Positions 1 through 10,858 are shown, counted from the first letter of the stretch. The stretch is 64,000 bases of DNA from Streptomyces sp. JB150 (GCF_011193355.1 NZ_CP049780.1:6175798-6239797); one strand, 5' to 3'. Numbers and translations are program-made. The notes: generated by a model not told the origin, from the letters alone.

Positions 1-1758
1 CTCACCGCCGCGGGTCTGGCGCGCTACAAGAGCGAGTACATCGACGAGATCGCCAAGGTCTTCGCCGACCCGAAGTACCAGGACATCCGCATCACCACGG
101 TCATCGAGCCGGACGGTCTGCCCAACCTGGTCACCAACCTCTCCGACCCCGAGTGCGCCCAGGCCAAGAGCAGCGGCATCCAGGTCGACGCCATCCGGTA
201 CGCCCTGAACAAGCTGCACGCCATCCCGAACGTGTACACCTACATGGACTTCGCCCACTCGGGCTGGCTCGGCTGGGACAACAACCTCCTCCAGACCACC
301 CAGCTGTACACGGACGTCGTCAGGGGCACCACGGACGGCCTGCGCAGCGTGGACGGGCTGATCACCAACGTCTCCAACTACACGCCGCTCACCGAGCCGT
401 TCCTGCCCGACCCGAACAAGACGGTCGGCGGCAACCAGATCCGGTCCGGCAAGTACTACGAGTGGAACGCGAACTTCGACGAGTCGGACTTCACCAAGGC
501 GGTGCACGCCGCGCTGGTCTCCCAGGGCTGGCCCGCCTCCACCGGCATGGTCGTCGACACCTCCCGCAACGGCTGGGGCGGCGCCGGGCGGCCGACCGCC
601 GAGTCCACCAGCACGGTCCTCGACACCTACGTCAGCCAGTCCAAGGTGGACCGCCGCGCCCACCGCGGCCTGTGGTGCAACGTGAACGGCGCGGGACTCG
701 GCCAGCCCCCGCAGGCCTCGCCCGCCGGCTACCCGGACTCGCACCTCGACGCGTTCCTGTGGATCAAGCCGCCGGGGGAGTCGGACGGCGCCAGCAAGGA
801 CATCCCGAACGACGAGGGCAAGCGTCCGGACCCGATGTGCAACCCGGACTACACGGCGCCCAACGCGGGCGGCAACCCGACCGGCGCGATGCCGGACGCG
901 CCGCTCGCCGGCCACTGGTTCCACGACCAGTTCTCGATGCTCGTACGCAACGCCTACCCGGCCGTGCCCACCGACGGCGGCGGTGAACCCGACCCGGTCG
1001 ACACCACCGCCCCGACCGCGCCGACCAACCTGCGGGCCACCGCCAAGACCGCGTCCAGCGTCTCCCTGGCCTGGACGGCGGCCACCGACAACGTGGGCGT
1101 CACCGGCTACGACGTCTACCGCGACGGGACCAAGCTCAGCGCGTCCCCGGTCACCGGGACCACCTTCACCGACACCGGGCTGAGCGCCGCCACGGCGTAC
1201 AGCTACACCGTGCGCGCCCGGGACGCCGCCGGCAACGTCTCCGCGGCCTCGACCGCGCTGAGCGTCACCACCGAGGCGGGCGGCGGCGGCCCCGACCCGG
1301 CCGGCGGCCTCAAGGTCACCTACAAGAACAACGACGCCTCGGCCACCGACAACGGCATCCGCCCCGGCCTGCGGATCGCCAACACCGGCAGCGCCCCCGT
1401 AGACCTCACCAAGGTCACCGCCCGCTACTACTTCACCCGTGACGGCGGCTCGTCCACCGTGAACGCCTTCTGCGACTACGCGGCCGTCGGCTGCTCCAGC
1501 CTCTCGCTGCGGGTGGTGCCGCTGAGCACCCCGGTCGCGGGCGCGGACGCCTACCTGGAGGTCGGCTTCAAGAGCGGCACCCTCGCCGCCGGCAAGGACA
1601 CCGGCGACCTCCAGCTGCGCCTGGCCAAGTCCGACTGGTCCGCGTTCGACGAGACGGGCGACTACAGCCGTACGACCGCCACCTCCTACGCCGACGCTCC
1701 GAAGATCCCCGCCTACCTGAGCGGCGCCCTGGCGTGGGGCACCCCGCCGGCCTCCTGA
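1..1758 (+). CDS. Secreted GH6 cellulase (cellobiohydrolase type), 5'-truncated by the window edge
   Basis: The reading frame is open from base 1, so the start and signal peptide lie outside the window. About the first 325 residues are the C-terminal part of a glycoside hydrolase family 6 catalytic domain, with the WIKPPGESDG motif (bases 763-792) and DTSRNGWGG near base 559. A PT/GD-rich linker leads to a fibronectin type III domain (bases about 1005-1275) and then a family 3 cellulose-binding module (from about base 1308, LKVTYKNNDASATDNGIRPG to the stop). Members hydrolyse crystalline cellulose, mostly to cellobiose. The AA10 oxidase gene starts 57 bp after the stop on the same strand, so the two probably act together and may be co-transcribed. 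Exo versus endo action cannot be settled from the fragment. Confidence 0.93.
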   Translation, partial: LTAAGLARYKSEYIDEIAKVFADPKYQDIRITTVIEPDGLPNLVTNLSDPECAQAKSSGIQVDAIRYALNKLHAIPNVYTYMDFAHSGWLGWDNNLLQTTQLYTDVVRGTTDGLRSVDGLITNVSNYTPLTEPFLPDPNKTVGGNQIRSGKYYEWNANFDESDFTKAVHAALVSQGWPASTGMVVDTSRNGWGGAGRPTAESTSTVLDTYVSQSKVDRRAHRGLWCNVNGAGLGQPPQASPAGYPDSHLDAFLWIKPPGESDGASKDIPNDEGKRPDPMCNPDYTAPNAGGNPTGAMPDAPLAGHWFHDQFSMLVRNAYPAVPTDGGGEPDPVDTTAPTAPTNLRATAKTASSVSLAWTAATDNVGVTGYDVYRDGTKLSASPVTGTTFTDTGLSAATAYSYTVRARDAAGNVSAASTALSVTTEAGGGGPDPAGGLKVTYKNNDASATDNGIRPGLRIANTGSAPVDLTKVTARYYFTRDGGSSTVNAFCDYAAVGCSSLSLRVVPLSTPVAGADAYLEVGFKSGTLAAGKDTGDLQLRLAKSDWSAFDETGDYSRTTATSYADAPKIPAYLSGALAWGTPPAS

Positions 1759-1815
1759 CCGGCCCCGAACCCCCGAGGAGACCCACACAACCCCACCACC
1801 ATCACAGGAGACACG

Positions 1816-2916
1816 ATGGCGACAAGCAAGAGACGACCACTGTCCTTACTGGCGGTGCTGGCCACCCTGCTCAGCGGGCTCGGCCTGGCATTGATCGGCC
1901 AGGGCAGCGCGCAGGCGCACGGTGTGACGATGATGCCCGGATCGCGGACCTACCTCTGCTACCTGGACGCCAAGACCGGCACCGGCGCGCTCGACCCGAC
2001 GAACCCCGCGTGCAAGGCCGCGCTCGCCGAGAGCGGCGCGACCGCGCTGTACAACTGGTTCGCGGTGCTCGACTCCAACGCGGGCGGACGCGGCGCGGGA
2101 TACGTCCCGGACGGCAAGATCTGCAGCGCCGGTGACCGCTCCCCGTACAACTTCACCGGCTACAACGCCGCCCGCGCGGACTGGCCCCGGACGCACCTGA
2201 CCTCCGGGGCGACGATCCGCGTCAAGCACAGCAACTGGGCGCACCACCCGGGCAGCTTCCGGGTGTACGTCTCCAAGCCCGGCTACTCGCCCACCAAGCC
2301 GCTGGGCTGGAGCGACCTGGAGCTGATCCAGACGGTCACCAACCCGCCGCAGTCGGGTTCGGTGGGCAGCGAGTCCGGTCACTACTACTGGGACCTGAAG
2401 CTGCCCTCGGGCCGCTCCGGTGACGCGATCATGTTCATCCAGTGGGTGCGTTCGGACAGCCAGGAGAACTTCTTCTCCTGCTCCGACATCGTCTTCGACG
2501 GCGGCAACGGCGAGGTGACCGGCATCCGCGGCTCGGGCAGCTCCCCGACCCCGACGCCGACCCCCACGCCGACGCCGACCCCGACGCCCACCCCGACCGA
2601 CCCGCACAGCGGCTGCATGGCCCTGTACAAGGTGACGAACTACTGGGGCGGCGGCTTCCAGGGGTCCGTCGAGGTGATGAACCACAACACCACCGCGCGT
2701 GACGGCTGGGCCGTGCGCTGGGAGCCGGGCGCCGGAACCAAGATCACCCAGGTCTGGAACGGCGCGCTGAGCACCGGCTCGGACGGCACGGTGACGGTCA
2801 GGAACGTCGACCACAACCGGACCATCCCGCCGGACGGCACGGTGACCTTCGGCTTCACGGCCACCTCGACCGGGAACAACCTGCCGGTCGGCTCGGTCAC
2901 CTGCGTCAACCCGTAA
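1816..2916 (+). CDS. AA10 lytic polysaccharide monooxygenase with C-terminal CBM2
   Basis: This 366-residue secreted copper oxidase has a signal peptide ending ...GSAQA just before His35, which becomes the N-terminal copper-binding histidine of the mature enzyme. The second histidine-brace residue probably lies in HSNWAHHPGSF. The AA10 domain runs to about residue 240, followed by a (PT)n linker (bases 2545-2600) and a CBM2 module (about residues 262-366) with flanking cysteines. It resembles the cellulose-active S. coelicolor type (CelS2) more than small chitin-active forms, because it has long loops and a cellulose-binding CBM2. The ATG start follows an AGGAGA ribosome site. Being next to the GH6 cellulase suggests oxidative priming of crystalline cellulose. 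Substrate is inferred from domain type. Confidence 0.93.
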   Translation: MATSKRRPLSLLAVLATLLSGLGLALIGQGSAQAHGVTMMPGSRTYLCYLDAKTGTGALDPTNPACKAALAESGATALYNWFAVLDSNAGGRGAGYVPDGKICSAGDRSPYNFTGYNAARADWPRTHLTSGATIRVKHSNWAHHPGSFRVYVSKPGYSPTKPLGWSDLELIQTVTNPPQSGSVGSESGHYYWDLKLPSGRSGDAIMFIQWVRSDSQENFFSCSDIVFDGGNGEVTGIRGSGSSPTPTPTPTPTPTPTPTPTDPHSGCMALYKVTNYWGGGFQGSVEVMNHNTTARDGWAVRWEPGAGTKITQVWNGALSTGSDGTVTVRNVDHNRTIPPDGTVTFGFTATSTGNNLPVGSVTCVNP

Positions 2917-2957
2917 CGCCCGCACGACCGGCGACACTGCGCACCATCCGATGACGG

Positions 2958-2993
2958 CGGCGCCGGCTCCCGCACCCGCGGGGGCCGGCGCCG
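2958..2993. terminator. Terminator hairpin between convergent genes
   Basis: Perfect 10-bp arms CGGCGCCGGC and GCCGGCGCCG enclose a 16-base loop. It sits between the stop of the AA10 gene and the stop of the convergent zinc-ribbon gene, so it could serve both strands. Confidence 0.75.
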
Positions 2994-3027
2994 TCGTGTG
3001 TGCGCTCGCTCCCGCGAGCCAGGGGCT

Positions 3028-3696
3028 TCAGGCGGTGAGCGCGTCGGCGTGGTCGTTGACCGGCTGCGGGGTGCCCGTCAGATCGAGCACGAACAGCGGC
3101 ACCCCCAAGCAGTCGGCGCGGGCGCGGGCCTCGTCGGTGTAGCCGGCGAGGGTGAAGTAGACGCAGGCCGCCGACTCCGTCATCGCGGCCAGCCACAGGC
3201 ACTCCACGTCCCGGGGCTCCGCCGGGCGCACCGTGGGGTCCACCTGGGCCAGCAGGCCGGACGCGGCGAGCGCGACACCGGACGGCGCGCGCAGCTCCGC
3301 GCGGCGCACGTCCCGGTGCCCGAGCCAGCGCAGATACAGGGCGGCGGCGGTGACCGCGTCGCGGGCGGTGCGGATGGTGACCGGCTGGAAGGCGGGGCGC
3401 GCCGGCTCCGCGGGCGACGCGGGCGCGGCGTCGTCGACGCCCGCCACCGGTATGCGCAGCACCGTGCCGCAGGGGCAGCCCAGCTCGGGACGCGGCCACT
3501 GGGCGGGGCGGTCGCAGACGGCGCAGCGCACGGTCACCCACTCCTCGTCCCAGGAGCGCTGGGTGACGGGCGCGGCCGCGGCGCCCGGATCGAGCGGGGG
3601 CGCGACGGGCGCCCCGCACGCGCACGGATAGCACTGCGCGGCGAACAGATGGGCGCGCCGGCAGACCGGGCAGCGCACCGACACGCTTTCGGACAT
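3028..3696 (-). CDS. Zinc-ribbon protein with a degenerate Mrr/restriction-endonuclease-like domain
   Basis: The 222-residue protein starts with two zinc-ribbon-like knuckle sets (Cys9/12 with Cys25/27, Cys58/61 with Cys74/76). A proline/alanine linker follows. Residues about 108-215 look like the Mrr-type PD-(D/E)XK fold: an initial helix, WLGHRDVR, a strand reading SGLLAQVDP, then AGYTDEARARADCLGVPLFVLDL, a common end of that fold. The usual catalytic Asp position reads GVALAA and the usual QxK strand ends QVD, so nuclease activity looks lost. Function is unknown; a nucleic-acid-binding or sensing role is a guess. It converges on the cellulase operon and is divergent from gcl. Confidence 0.6.
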   Translation of the reverse strand: MSESVSVRCPVCRRAHLFAAQCYPCACGAPVAPPLDPGAAAAPVTQRSWDEEWVTVRCAVCDRPAQWPRPELGCPCGTVLRIPVAGVDDAAPASPAEPARPAFQPVTIRTARDAVTAAALYLRWLGHRDVRRAELRAPSGVALAASGLLAQVDPTVRPAEPRDVECLWLAAMTESAACVYFTLAGYTDEARARADCLGVPLFVLDLTGTPQPVNDHADALTA

Positions 3697-3779
3697 GCCC
3701 CCATCGTGCTCCGGCGGGCCCCCGCCTGTCCGTCGGTCGGGACGTCTCTTGACGGTTTTCGCCCACCCCCCTACATTGC

Positions 3780-3815
3780 TTCCAGATAGTAGAAGTTAGT
3801 TTCCGTAATACGGAA
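3780..3815 (+). promoter_or_regulatory. Paired TTCCG-N5-CGGAA operator upstream of gcl
   Basis: Bases 3801-3815 read TTCCGTAATACGGAA, a perfect inverted repeat with 7-bp arms around one base. A weaker copy, TTCCAGATAGTAGAA, is at 3780-3794, exactly 21 bp upstream (two helical turns). The same 21-bp pairing occurs upstream of hyi and of the IclR gene. It is inferred to be bound by the IclR-family repressor of this window. Confidence 0.7.
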
Positions 3816-3920
3816 GATGTGGAGCGCGGAAACGCGAAACACAGCGACCGGACATCCGGAAGGTGCTCACCGCGGGGGCGCGACGGGAGTGCGTATCCGA
3901 CAGCCGAAGCAGGAGTTCCC

Positions 3921-5705
<1,785 letters not shown>

Positions 5706-5733
5706 GACCCGCGCGGCACAGGACCCACGCGGC

Positions 5734-5766
5734 AAGGGCGGCTCATCCGGGGGGTGGGCCGCCCTT
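5734..5766 (+). terminator. gcl terminator
   Basis: Inverted repeat AAGGGCGGC / GCCGCCCTT with a 15-base loop, starting 28 bp after the gcl stop. Confidence 0.75.
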
Positions 5767-5883
5767 CGGCGTGTCCGCCCCCCACACACGCCCGCCCCCC
5801 TCACACGCCCGGCCCCCCCAACACGCCCGGCACGCCCGGCATGCCCGCACGCCCTGCACACCCCCCCGCCGGCCCGCGCCCGG

Positions 5884-6477
5884 TCAGTCGGAGCCGCCGC
5901 CGTCCCCGCCGCCGCAGAAGGACGCCGCGCCGCCGTAGCCCCAGGAAGGACCGGTGCCGCGTACGTCCGTCACCTCGACCCGGGGCAGCAGCCCCGTCCG
6001 GTAGGCGAACCGCGGCACGAGCGCCTTCAGGGCGGCCTCGCCGTGCAGGGCGACGGCCAGCAGCTTGTCGTGGTCGGTGAGGCCGTGGCGCCGTACCGGC
6101 AGCCGGTGCCGGGCCCGCAGGGCCGCCACCTCGCGCCGGGCGGCCCGCGTGGGGCCGAGGAACGGCCACCGCAGCAGGCCGGCCTCGGCGAGCGGGACAC
6201 GGACCAGGGCGACGGCCAGCCGTACGTCCGGGTGGCGCACGATCCGCCGCGGGCGCAGCGGGCGGTCCAGCAGGGCGCCGTAGATCAAGTCCTCGAAGGA
6301 AGAGGTGAGTTCGGCGGTCGCGGCGTCCCGCGGCACCGCGCGGACGGTGCCGGGCCGGCCGGGTTCGGCCAGGCGCCGCAGATGGAGCGCCACCAGAGCG
6401 ACGGTGACGGCGGCGCGCGGGCCGCCGCGCAGCAGCGCGATCTCGTGCGGTGCCAGGGCCGCCGTACCGTCGCTCAT
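5884..6477 (-). CDS. TIGR04222-like conserved protein with Gly-rich tail
   Basis: The 197-residue protein begins MSDGTAALAPHEIALLRGGPRAAVTVALVAL, close to the N-terminal signature of actinobacterial TIGR04222-domain proteins, and ends in a Gly/Asp-rich tail (GGGDGGGSD). Known relatives often carry membrane helices; none is evident here. A GTG nine bases upstream could also initiate, but ATG 6477 has the better-spaced GGGGGTGAG site. Function is unknown. It stands alone between gcl and a small hypothetical gene, with no operator resembling those of the purine genes. Confidence 0.55.
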   Translation of the reverse strand: MSDGTAALAPHEIALLRGGPRAAVTVALVALHLRRLAEPGRPGTVRAVPRDAATAELTSSFEDLIYGALLDRPLRPRRIVRHPDVRLAVALVRVPLAEAGLLRWPFLGPTRAARREVAALRARHRLPVRRHGLTDHDKLLAVALHGEAALKALVPRFAYRTGLLPRVEVTDVRGTGPSWGYGGAASFCGGGDGGGSD

Positions 6478-6635
6478 CACTCTCACCCCCGTGCCGGGGC
6501 CCGCCGCCCCCGTGCCGGCGGGCCCCGTGACAGCACTGTGCCCGCCTCCGGGTGACGGTTACGCCTCCCGGAGACGGGTTCAGAGGTTCATTTGAGGGTG
6601 TCGTAGCGGCGGTACGACCGCTGCGGTACGGCTGT

Positions 6636-6872
6636 TCAGCCGTCGTGGCGCTCCGACAGCCCCGGCCATTCGTCGGGGCCGCCGCCCTGCCATTCGATGA
6701 GGTCGCTCTCCGCCACATCGGTGACGTACAGATCGGCCAGCCGCAGGATCTCGCCCACGTCGTCGGCGTGCGTGGCGATGCCCAGCGTCTCGTCGCCCTC
6801 GGTGACCCGGCGGGAGCCGTCCAGGGCGGGCGGATGGACCACGACGTGCGGGTGGTGCGATGCGTGTGCCAT
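6636..6872 (-). CDS. Small hypothetical protein (78 aa)
   Basis: An acidic 78-residue protein with a His-rich N terminus (MAHASHHPHVVVHPP) and the segment LGIATHADDVGEILRLADLYVTDVAESDLIEW, which reads like a real folded protein rather than an antisense artefact. No domain is recognised. It is upstream of the TIGR04222-like gene on the same strand, with 149 bp between them. Confidence 0.5.
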   Translation of the reverse strand: MAHASHHPHVVVHPPALDGSRRVTEGDETLGIATHADDVGEILRLADLYVTDVAESDLIEWQGGGPDEWPGLSERHDG

Positions 6873-6927
6873 GCCTTCAGGCTGCTGCGGGCGGACGCGA
6901 TCCGCACGCCGGAGCGGGCACGGGAAA

Positions 6928-6959
6928 GCGCCGGGTGCGGGACCGTCCGCACCCGGCGC
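6928..6959 (-). terminator. Catalase terminator
   Basis: A 13-bp perfect stem (GCGCCGGGTGCGG / CCGCACCCGGCGC) with a 6-base loop lies downstream of the catalase stop on the minus strand, in the 294-bp gap between 6872 and 7167. Nothing else is seen in that gap. Confidence 0.75.
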
Positions 6960-7166
6960 CCGTCCGGGATGGAGCTGGGACCGCGGCGGATGCGACGGAC
7001 CGGCAGCGCCCTTCCCTCAGGTCGAGAAGAGCGCCGCGGTCCTTCACCACCGCACTGGCTCGCACTGCCGCCGCGGTCCGCACCCTGTCCGCGCCCGCCC
7101 GGGTCGGGCGACCACCCCTCATCCGGGCCGTCCGGCGGCCGGGCGCGGTCAGGGAGTCGTGGTGGC

Positions 7167-8624
7167 TCAGTCCTCGCGCAGGGCGCGGACCGCCTCCTCC
7201 ACGCGCTTGCCGTACTCCGGGTCGGCGGCGTGGAAGTGGGCCAGGTTCTTGTCGATGACGTCGTCGCGGGAGACCTGGGACAGGCCGCCGGCGATGTTGG
7301 CGACGAGCCGGGACTTCTCCTCCTCGCTCATCAGGCGGTACAGCTCGCCCGCCTGGAAGAAGTCGTCGTCCTTGGTGTGCTGCGGGGCCTCGTGGGTGCC
7401 GGTGTGACCGGACACGGCGAGCGGCGCCGACAGCGGGCGGCCGGTCTCGACGGGGCCGTCGTAGGAGTTGGGCTCGTAGTTCTTGGCGTGGCGGCCCTGG
7501 TTGTTGAGGGCCATGAAGCCGTCGCGGCCGTAGTTGTGCGCCTCGGTCGCCTTCGGGGCGTTGACCGGGAGCAGGGTGTGGTTGACGCCGAGGCGGTAGC
7601 GCTGGGCGTCGGCGTAGGCGAACAGGCGGCCCTGGAGCATCTTGTCCGGGGAGGGGCCGATGCCGGGCACGAAGTTGTTCGGGGAGAACGCGGCCTGCTC
7701 GACCTCGGCGAACACGTTGTCCGGGTTGCGGTCCAGCACCAGGCGGCCGACGCGCTGCAGCGGGTAGTCCCGGTGCGGCCACACCTTGGTCAGGTCGAAC
7801 GGGTTGAAGCGGTAGTCCGCCGCCTCCGCCGCGGGCATGATCTGCACGTAGAGGGTCCAGGACGGGTTCACCCCGCGCTCGATCGCCTGGAGCAGGTCCG
7901 TCTGGTGGGAGTTCGGGTCCTTGCCCGCGATCTCCTGGGCCTGCTCGGTGGACAGGCAGCGGATGCCCTGGTTCGTCTTGAAGTGGTACTTGACGAAGAA
8001 GGCCTCGCCTCGCTCGTTCGTCCACTGGTAGGTGTGCGAGCCGTAGCCGTTCATGTGGCGGTACGACGCCGGGATGCCGCGGTCGCCCATCAGCCAGGTG
8101 ACCTGGTGGGTGGCCTCGGGGGAGTGGGCCCAGAAGTCCCAGACGTTGTCCGGCTCCTGCTTGCCGGTGAACGGGTCGCGCTTCTGCGAGTGGATGAAGT
8201 CCGGGAACTTGATCGGGTCCTTGATGAAGAAGACCGGGGTGTTGTTCCCGACGAGGTCGTAGTTGCCTTCGGCGGTGTAGAACTTCACCGCGAAGCCGCG
8301 GGGGTCGCGCACCGCGTCGGCGCCGCCCAGCGAGTCGGCCACGGTCGAGAAGCGCACGAACACCTCGGTGCGCTTGCCGATGGTGTCCAGGAAGTCGGCG
8401 TGGGTGAAGCCGGTGACGTCGTCGGTCACCTCGAAGTAGCCGTAGGCGCCGGAACCGCGGGCGTGCACGACGCGCTCCGGAATGCGCTCCCGGTTGAAGC
8501 GCGCCAGCTTCTCCAGCAGCTGCTGGTCCTGGATCAGGAGAGGGCCGCCGACGCCGGCGGAGGCGGAGTTCTGGTTGTCGGCGACCGGGGCGCCGGACTC
8601 GGTGGTGAGCACGCGCTTCGACAT
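7167..8624 (-). CDS. katA: Monofunctional haem catalase (small-subunit clade)
   Basis: At 485 residues it has the size of clade 3 catalases. The active-site residues are in standard positions: His54 (RVVHARG), Asn127 (GNNTPVFF) and the haem-ligand Tyr337 ([12 protein letters not shown]). It breaks down H2O2 in the cytoplasm. It sits between gcl and the glxR-hyi pair, and its promoter carries both motifs shared with the purine-degradation genes (8640-8714). This suggests it is expressed to clear peroxide made by uricase in this window. The symbol follows common usage; paralogues elsewhere in the genome are likely. Confidence 0.95.
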   Translation of the reverse strand: MSKRVLTTESGAPVADNQNSASAGVGGPLLIQDQQLLEKLARFNRERIPERVVHARGSGAYGYFEVTDDVTGFTHADFLDTIGKRTEVFVRFSTVADSLGGADAVRDPRGFAVKFYTAEGNYDLVGNNTPVFFIKDPIKFPDFIHSQKRDPFTGKQEPDNVWDFWAHSPEATHQVTWLMGDRGIPASYRHMNGYGSHTYQWTNERGEAFFVKYHFKTNQGIRCLSTEQAQEIAGKDPNSHQTDLLQAIERGVNPSWTLYVQIMPAAEAADYRFNPFDLTKVWPHRDYPLQRVGRLVLDRNPDNVFAEVEQAAFSPNNFVPGIGPSPDKMLQGRLFAYADAQRYRLGVNHTLLPVNAPKATEAHNYGRDGFMALNNQGRHAKNYEPNSYDGPVETGRPLSAPLAVSGHTGTHEAPQHTKDDDFFQAGELYRLMSEEEKSRLVANIAGGLSQVSRDDVIDKNLAHFHAADPEYGKRVEEAVRALRED

Positions 8625-8639
8625 CGTGGACCTTCCGTA

Positions 8640-8714
8640 CGAGGGGCAGCGGAAACCCGTTTCCGCTTTGTGGAGCCTAGAAGTGGGCCGATCTGAGCGT
8701 CAACAGTTTGTTGA
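8640..8714 (-). promoter_or_regulatory. Catalase promoter with TCAACA palindrome and TTCCG-type box
   Basis: On the minus strand TCAACAAACTGTTGA (8714-8700) is followed by CG, so TTGACG can act as -35. TAGGCT, 18 bp further, is a fair -10. Downstream is the box TTCCGCTTTGTGGAG (plus strand 8661-8675), overlapped by a perfect palindrome GCGGAAACCCGTTTCCGC (8649-8666). The combination recurs at allantoinase and malate synthase. Confidence 0.65.
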
Positions 8715-8809
8715 AATAGATTCCGGGCGGCGCCGCCGCCTGGGCGCGACAGGACAGGTGTCAGCGGCGGCGCCGCCCGGGGTCTGGGGGTCGGACGGGG
8801 TCCGGTGGG

Positions 8810-9727
8810 TCAGACCTGGGCGCCCGACAGGCGCTCGACGGCCCGCAGCAGGGCCGAGTGGTCCAGGCCGCCGTCGCCCTGGGCGCGCAGCGAGGCGACC
8901 AGCTGGGCGACCACGGCGCCGACCGGCAGCGCGGCGCCGACGTTGCGGGCGGCGTCGGTGACGATGCCCATGTCCTTGTGGTGCAGGTCGATCCGGAAGC
9001 CCGGCTTGAAGTCGCGGTTCAGGAAGTTGTCCTTCTTGCGCGTCAGCACGGTCGAGCCCGCGAGGCCGCCGTTGAGGACGTCCAGCGCGGCCTTGAGGTC
9101 CACGCCCGACTTCTCCAGGAAGACCACGGCCTCGGCGCACGCCTGGATGTTCACCGCGACGATGAGCTGGTTGGCGGCCTTCACGGTCTGGCCGGAGCCG
9201 TGCGGACCGCACAGCACGATGGTCTTGCCGAGCGCCTCGAGGATCGGCCTGGCCTCGTCGAAGTCGGCCTGCTCGCCGCCGACCATGATGGACAGCACGG
9301 CCTCTATGGCGCCGGCCTCGCCGCCGGAGACGGGGGCGTCCAGGACGCGGATGCCCTTCTCCCCGGCGTTCTTCGCCAGGTCCACCGAGGTCTGCGGGGT
9401 GATCGAGGACATGTCGATCAGCAGCGCGCCCGGCTTGGCGTTCTCCAGGATGCCGTCGGGGCCGTAGGCGATGGCCTCGACCTGCGGGGAGGCGGGGACC
9501 ATCGTGATGACCACGTCGGCGTCGCGCACGGCCTCGGCGATCGAACCGGCGGCGGTGCCGCCCGCGGCGGCCAGACGGTCGAGCTTCTCCTGCTCCAGGG
9601 TGTAGCCGGTGACGCTGTAGCCCGCCTTGATCAGGTTCTCGGACATGGGGGAGCCCATGATGCCGAGGCCGATCCAGGCGATCGCCGGGCGGGCCGGCTG
9701 GGAGGAAGCGGGGAGGTTGTTGCTCAT
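8810..9727 (-). CDS. glxR: Tartronate semialdehyde reductase (2-hydroxy-3-oxopropionate reductase)
   Basis: This 305-residue member of the beta-hydroxyacid dehydrogenase family reduces tartronate semialdehyde, the Gcl product, to D-glycerate. The N-terminal NAD(P) fold has WIGLGIMGSPM (residues 19-28). The substrate loop DAPVSGGEAGA is at 130-140 and the catalytic Lys183 lies in GSGQTVKAANQL. It is downstream of hyi with a 27-bp gap, on the same strand, so the two form an operon led by the paired operator at 10644-10679. Gcl and this enzyme together form the glycerate pathway of glyoxylate use. Confidence 0.93.
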   Translation of the reverse strand: MSNNLPASSQPARPAIAWIGLGIMGSPMSENLIKAGYSVTGYTLEQEKLDRLAAAGGTAAGSIAEAVRDADVVITMVPASPQVEAIAYGPDGILENAKPGALLIDMSSITPQTSVDLAKNAGEKGIRVLDAPVSGGEAGAIEAVLSIMVGGEQADFDEARPILEALGKTIVLCGPHGSGQTVKAANQLIVAVNIQACAEAVVFLEKSGVDLKAALDVLNGGLAGSTVLTRKKDNFLNRDFKPGFRIDLHHKDMGIVTDAARNVGAALPVGAVVAQLVASLRAQGDGGLDHSALLRAVERLSGAQV

Positions 9728-9754
9728 GAGGGTGCCTCTTTCGGTGCGAGGGGG

Positions 9755-10594
9755 TCAGCGGGCGGCGCGGGCCTCGGCGGGCAGCCAGTCGAAGGCCTCG
9801 GCGCTCGGGCGGTCGCCGGGCTTGTACTCCAGGCCGACCCAGCCGTCGTAACCGGCCTTCCGCAGCTGGTCGAGCAGGTCCTCCAGCGGCAGGGTGCCGG
9901 TGCCGGGGGCGCCGCGGCCCGGGTTGTCGGCGATCTGCACGTGCCCGGTCTTCGCGGCGTACCGCTCGATCACCGACGGCAGGTCCTCGCCGTTCATGGA
10001 CAGGTGGTAGAGGTCCATGAGGAACCTGGCGTTGCCGAGGCCCGTCGCGTCGTTGACCTTGTCGACGATCCCCACCGCGGCCGGGGCGCTCACCAGCGGG
10101 TAGAGCGGCGACTCGGGCTGGTTCAGCGCCTCGATCAGCAGGATCGCGCCGATCCGGTCGGCGGCGCGGGCGGCGAGCGTCAGGTTCTCCAGCGCCAGCG
10201 CGTCCTGCTCGGCCGGGTCGACGCCCTCCACGCGGTTGCCGTAGAGCGCGTTCAGCGCCTCGCAGCCGAGGGAGGCGGCGAAGCCGGCGGCCACGTCGAC
10301 GTTGGCGCGGAACCTCTCCGACTCCGCACCGGGCACCGACAGGGCGCCGCGGTCCGGGCCGGGGAGCTGCCCGGCGTAGAAGTTGAGGCCGGTGAGCCGC
10401 ACGCCCGCGTCCTCGATGGCCTTCTTCAGCGCGTCCAGCTCGGACTGCGCGGGGGTGGGGGAGTCGATCCAGGGCCACCACAGCTCGACCGCGGAGAAGC
10501 CGGCCGCGGCGGCGGCCGCGGGGCGCTCCAGGAGCGGGAGTTCCGTGAAGAGGATCGACAGGTTGACGTTGAAGCGCTGGTCTGCGAATCCCAT
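9755..10594 (-). CDS. hyi: Hydroxypyruvate isomerase
   Basis: This 279-residue xylose-isomerase-like TIM barrel interconverts hydroxypyruvate and tartronate semialdehyde. The two catalytic acids are probably Glu155 (ILLIEALNQPE) and Glu256 (GLEYKPG), with the metal-binding segment MDLYHLS at 193-199 and HVQIADNPGR near 218-227. It is first in the minus-strand operon with glxR. Its promoter region carries two TTCCG-type boxes 21 bp apart. In E. coli the same gene accompanies gcl and glxR, which supports the assignment. Confidence 0.92.
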   Translation of the reverse strand: MGFADQRFNVNLSILFTELPLLERPAAAAAAGFSAVELWWPWIDSPTPAQSELDALKKAIEDAGVRLTGLNFYAGQLPGPDRGALSVPGAESERFRANVDVAAGFAASLGCEALNALYGNRVEGVDPAEQDALALENLTLAARAADRIGAILLIEALNQPESPLYPLVSAPAAVGIVDKVNDATGLGNARFLMDLYHLSMNGEDLPSVIERYAAKTGHVQIADNPGRGAPGTGTLPLEDLLDQLRKAGYDGWVGLEYKPGDRPSAEAFDWLPAEARAAR

Positions 10595-10643
10595 CGGGGC
10601 CGCGCTCCCTTCCTGGCTTGCCGGCTTACTGTTCCGCTAGCTC

Positions 10644-10679
10644 TTTCGCATTGCGGAATTCGATTTCTGCTTAATGGAA
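10644..10679 (-). promoter_or_regulatory. Paired TTCCG-type operator upstream of hyi-glxR
   Basis: Two 15-bp boxes, TTTCGCATTGCGGAA (10644-10658) and TTCTGCTTAATGGAA (10665-10679), start exactly 21 bp apart, 50-85 bp upstream of the hyi start. Arrangement and spacing match the gcl and IclR-gene promoters. Confidence 0.7.
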
Positions 10680-10858
10680 GACATGGGGAAGACTGCCTGT
10701 CGGCCGGGAGACCTGTCAAGAGCCGGAGGCGGAGTTGCCGTCCGCCGGCGCGTCATCCGTACGACCGGTGGACGGGTAGCGGTACGGCTCTTGGTCCCGT
10801 CTGGGTCCGTGGCCCCCGGGGCTGCACGAACGGTCGTGCCGCGGGTTAGGTTGAGCGC

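Noticed and set aside
2545..2600. Repeat element inside the AA10 gene
   Set aside because: It is the coding sequence of the Pro-Thr linker between the catalytic domain and CBM2.
3819..3920. Upstream extension of gcl to an ATG at 3819
   Set aside because: It lacks a ribosome site and lies just after the operator, while ATG 3921 gives the exact family N terminus.
8649..8666. Terminator for the catalase promoter region
   Set aside because: The palindrome GCGGAAACCCGTTTCCGC has a 7-bp stem but lies between promoter and start codon and contains the shared TTCCG element, so an operator role is more likely.
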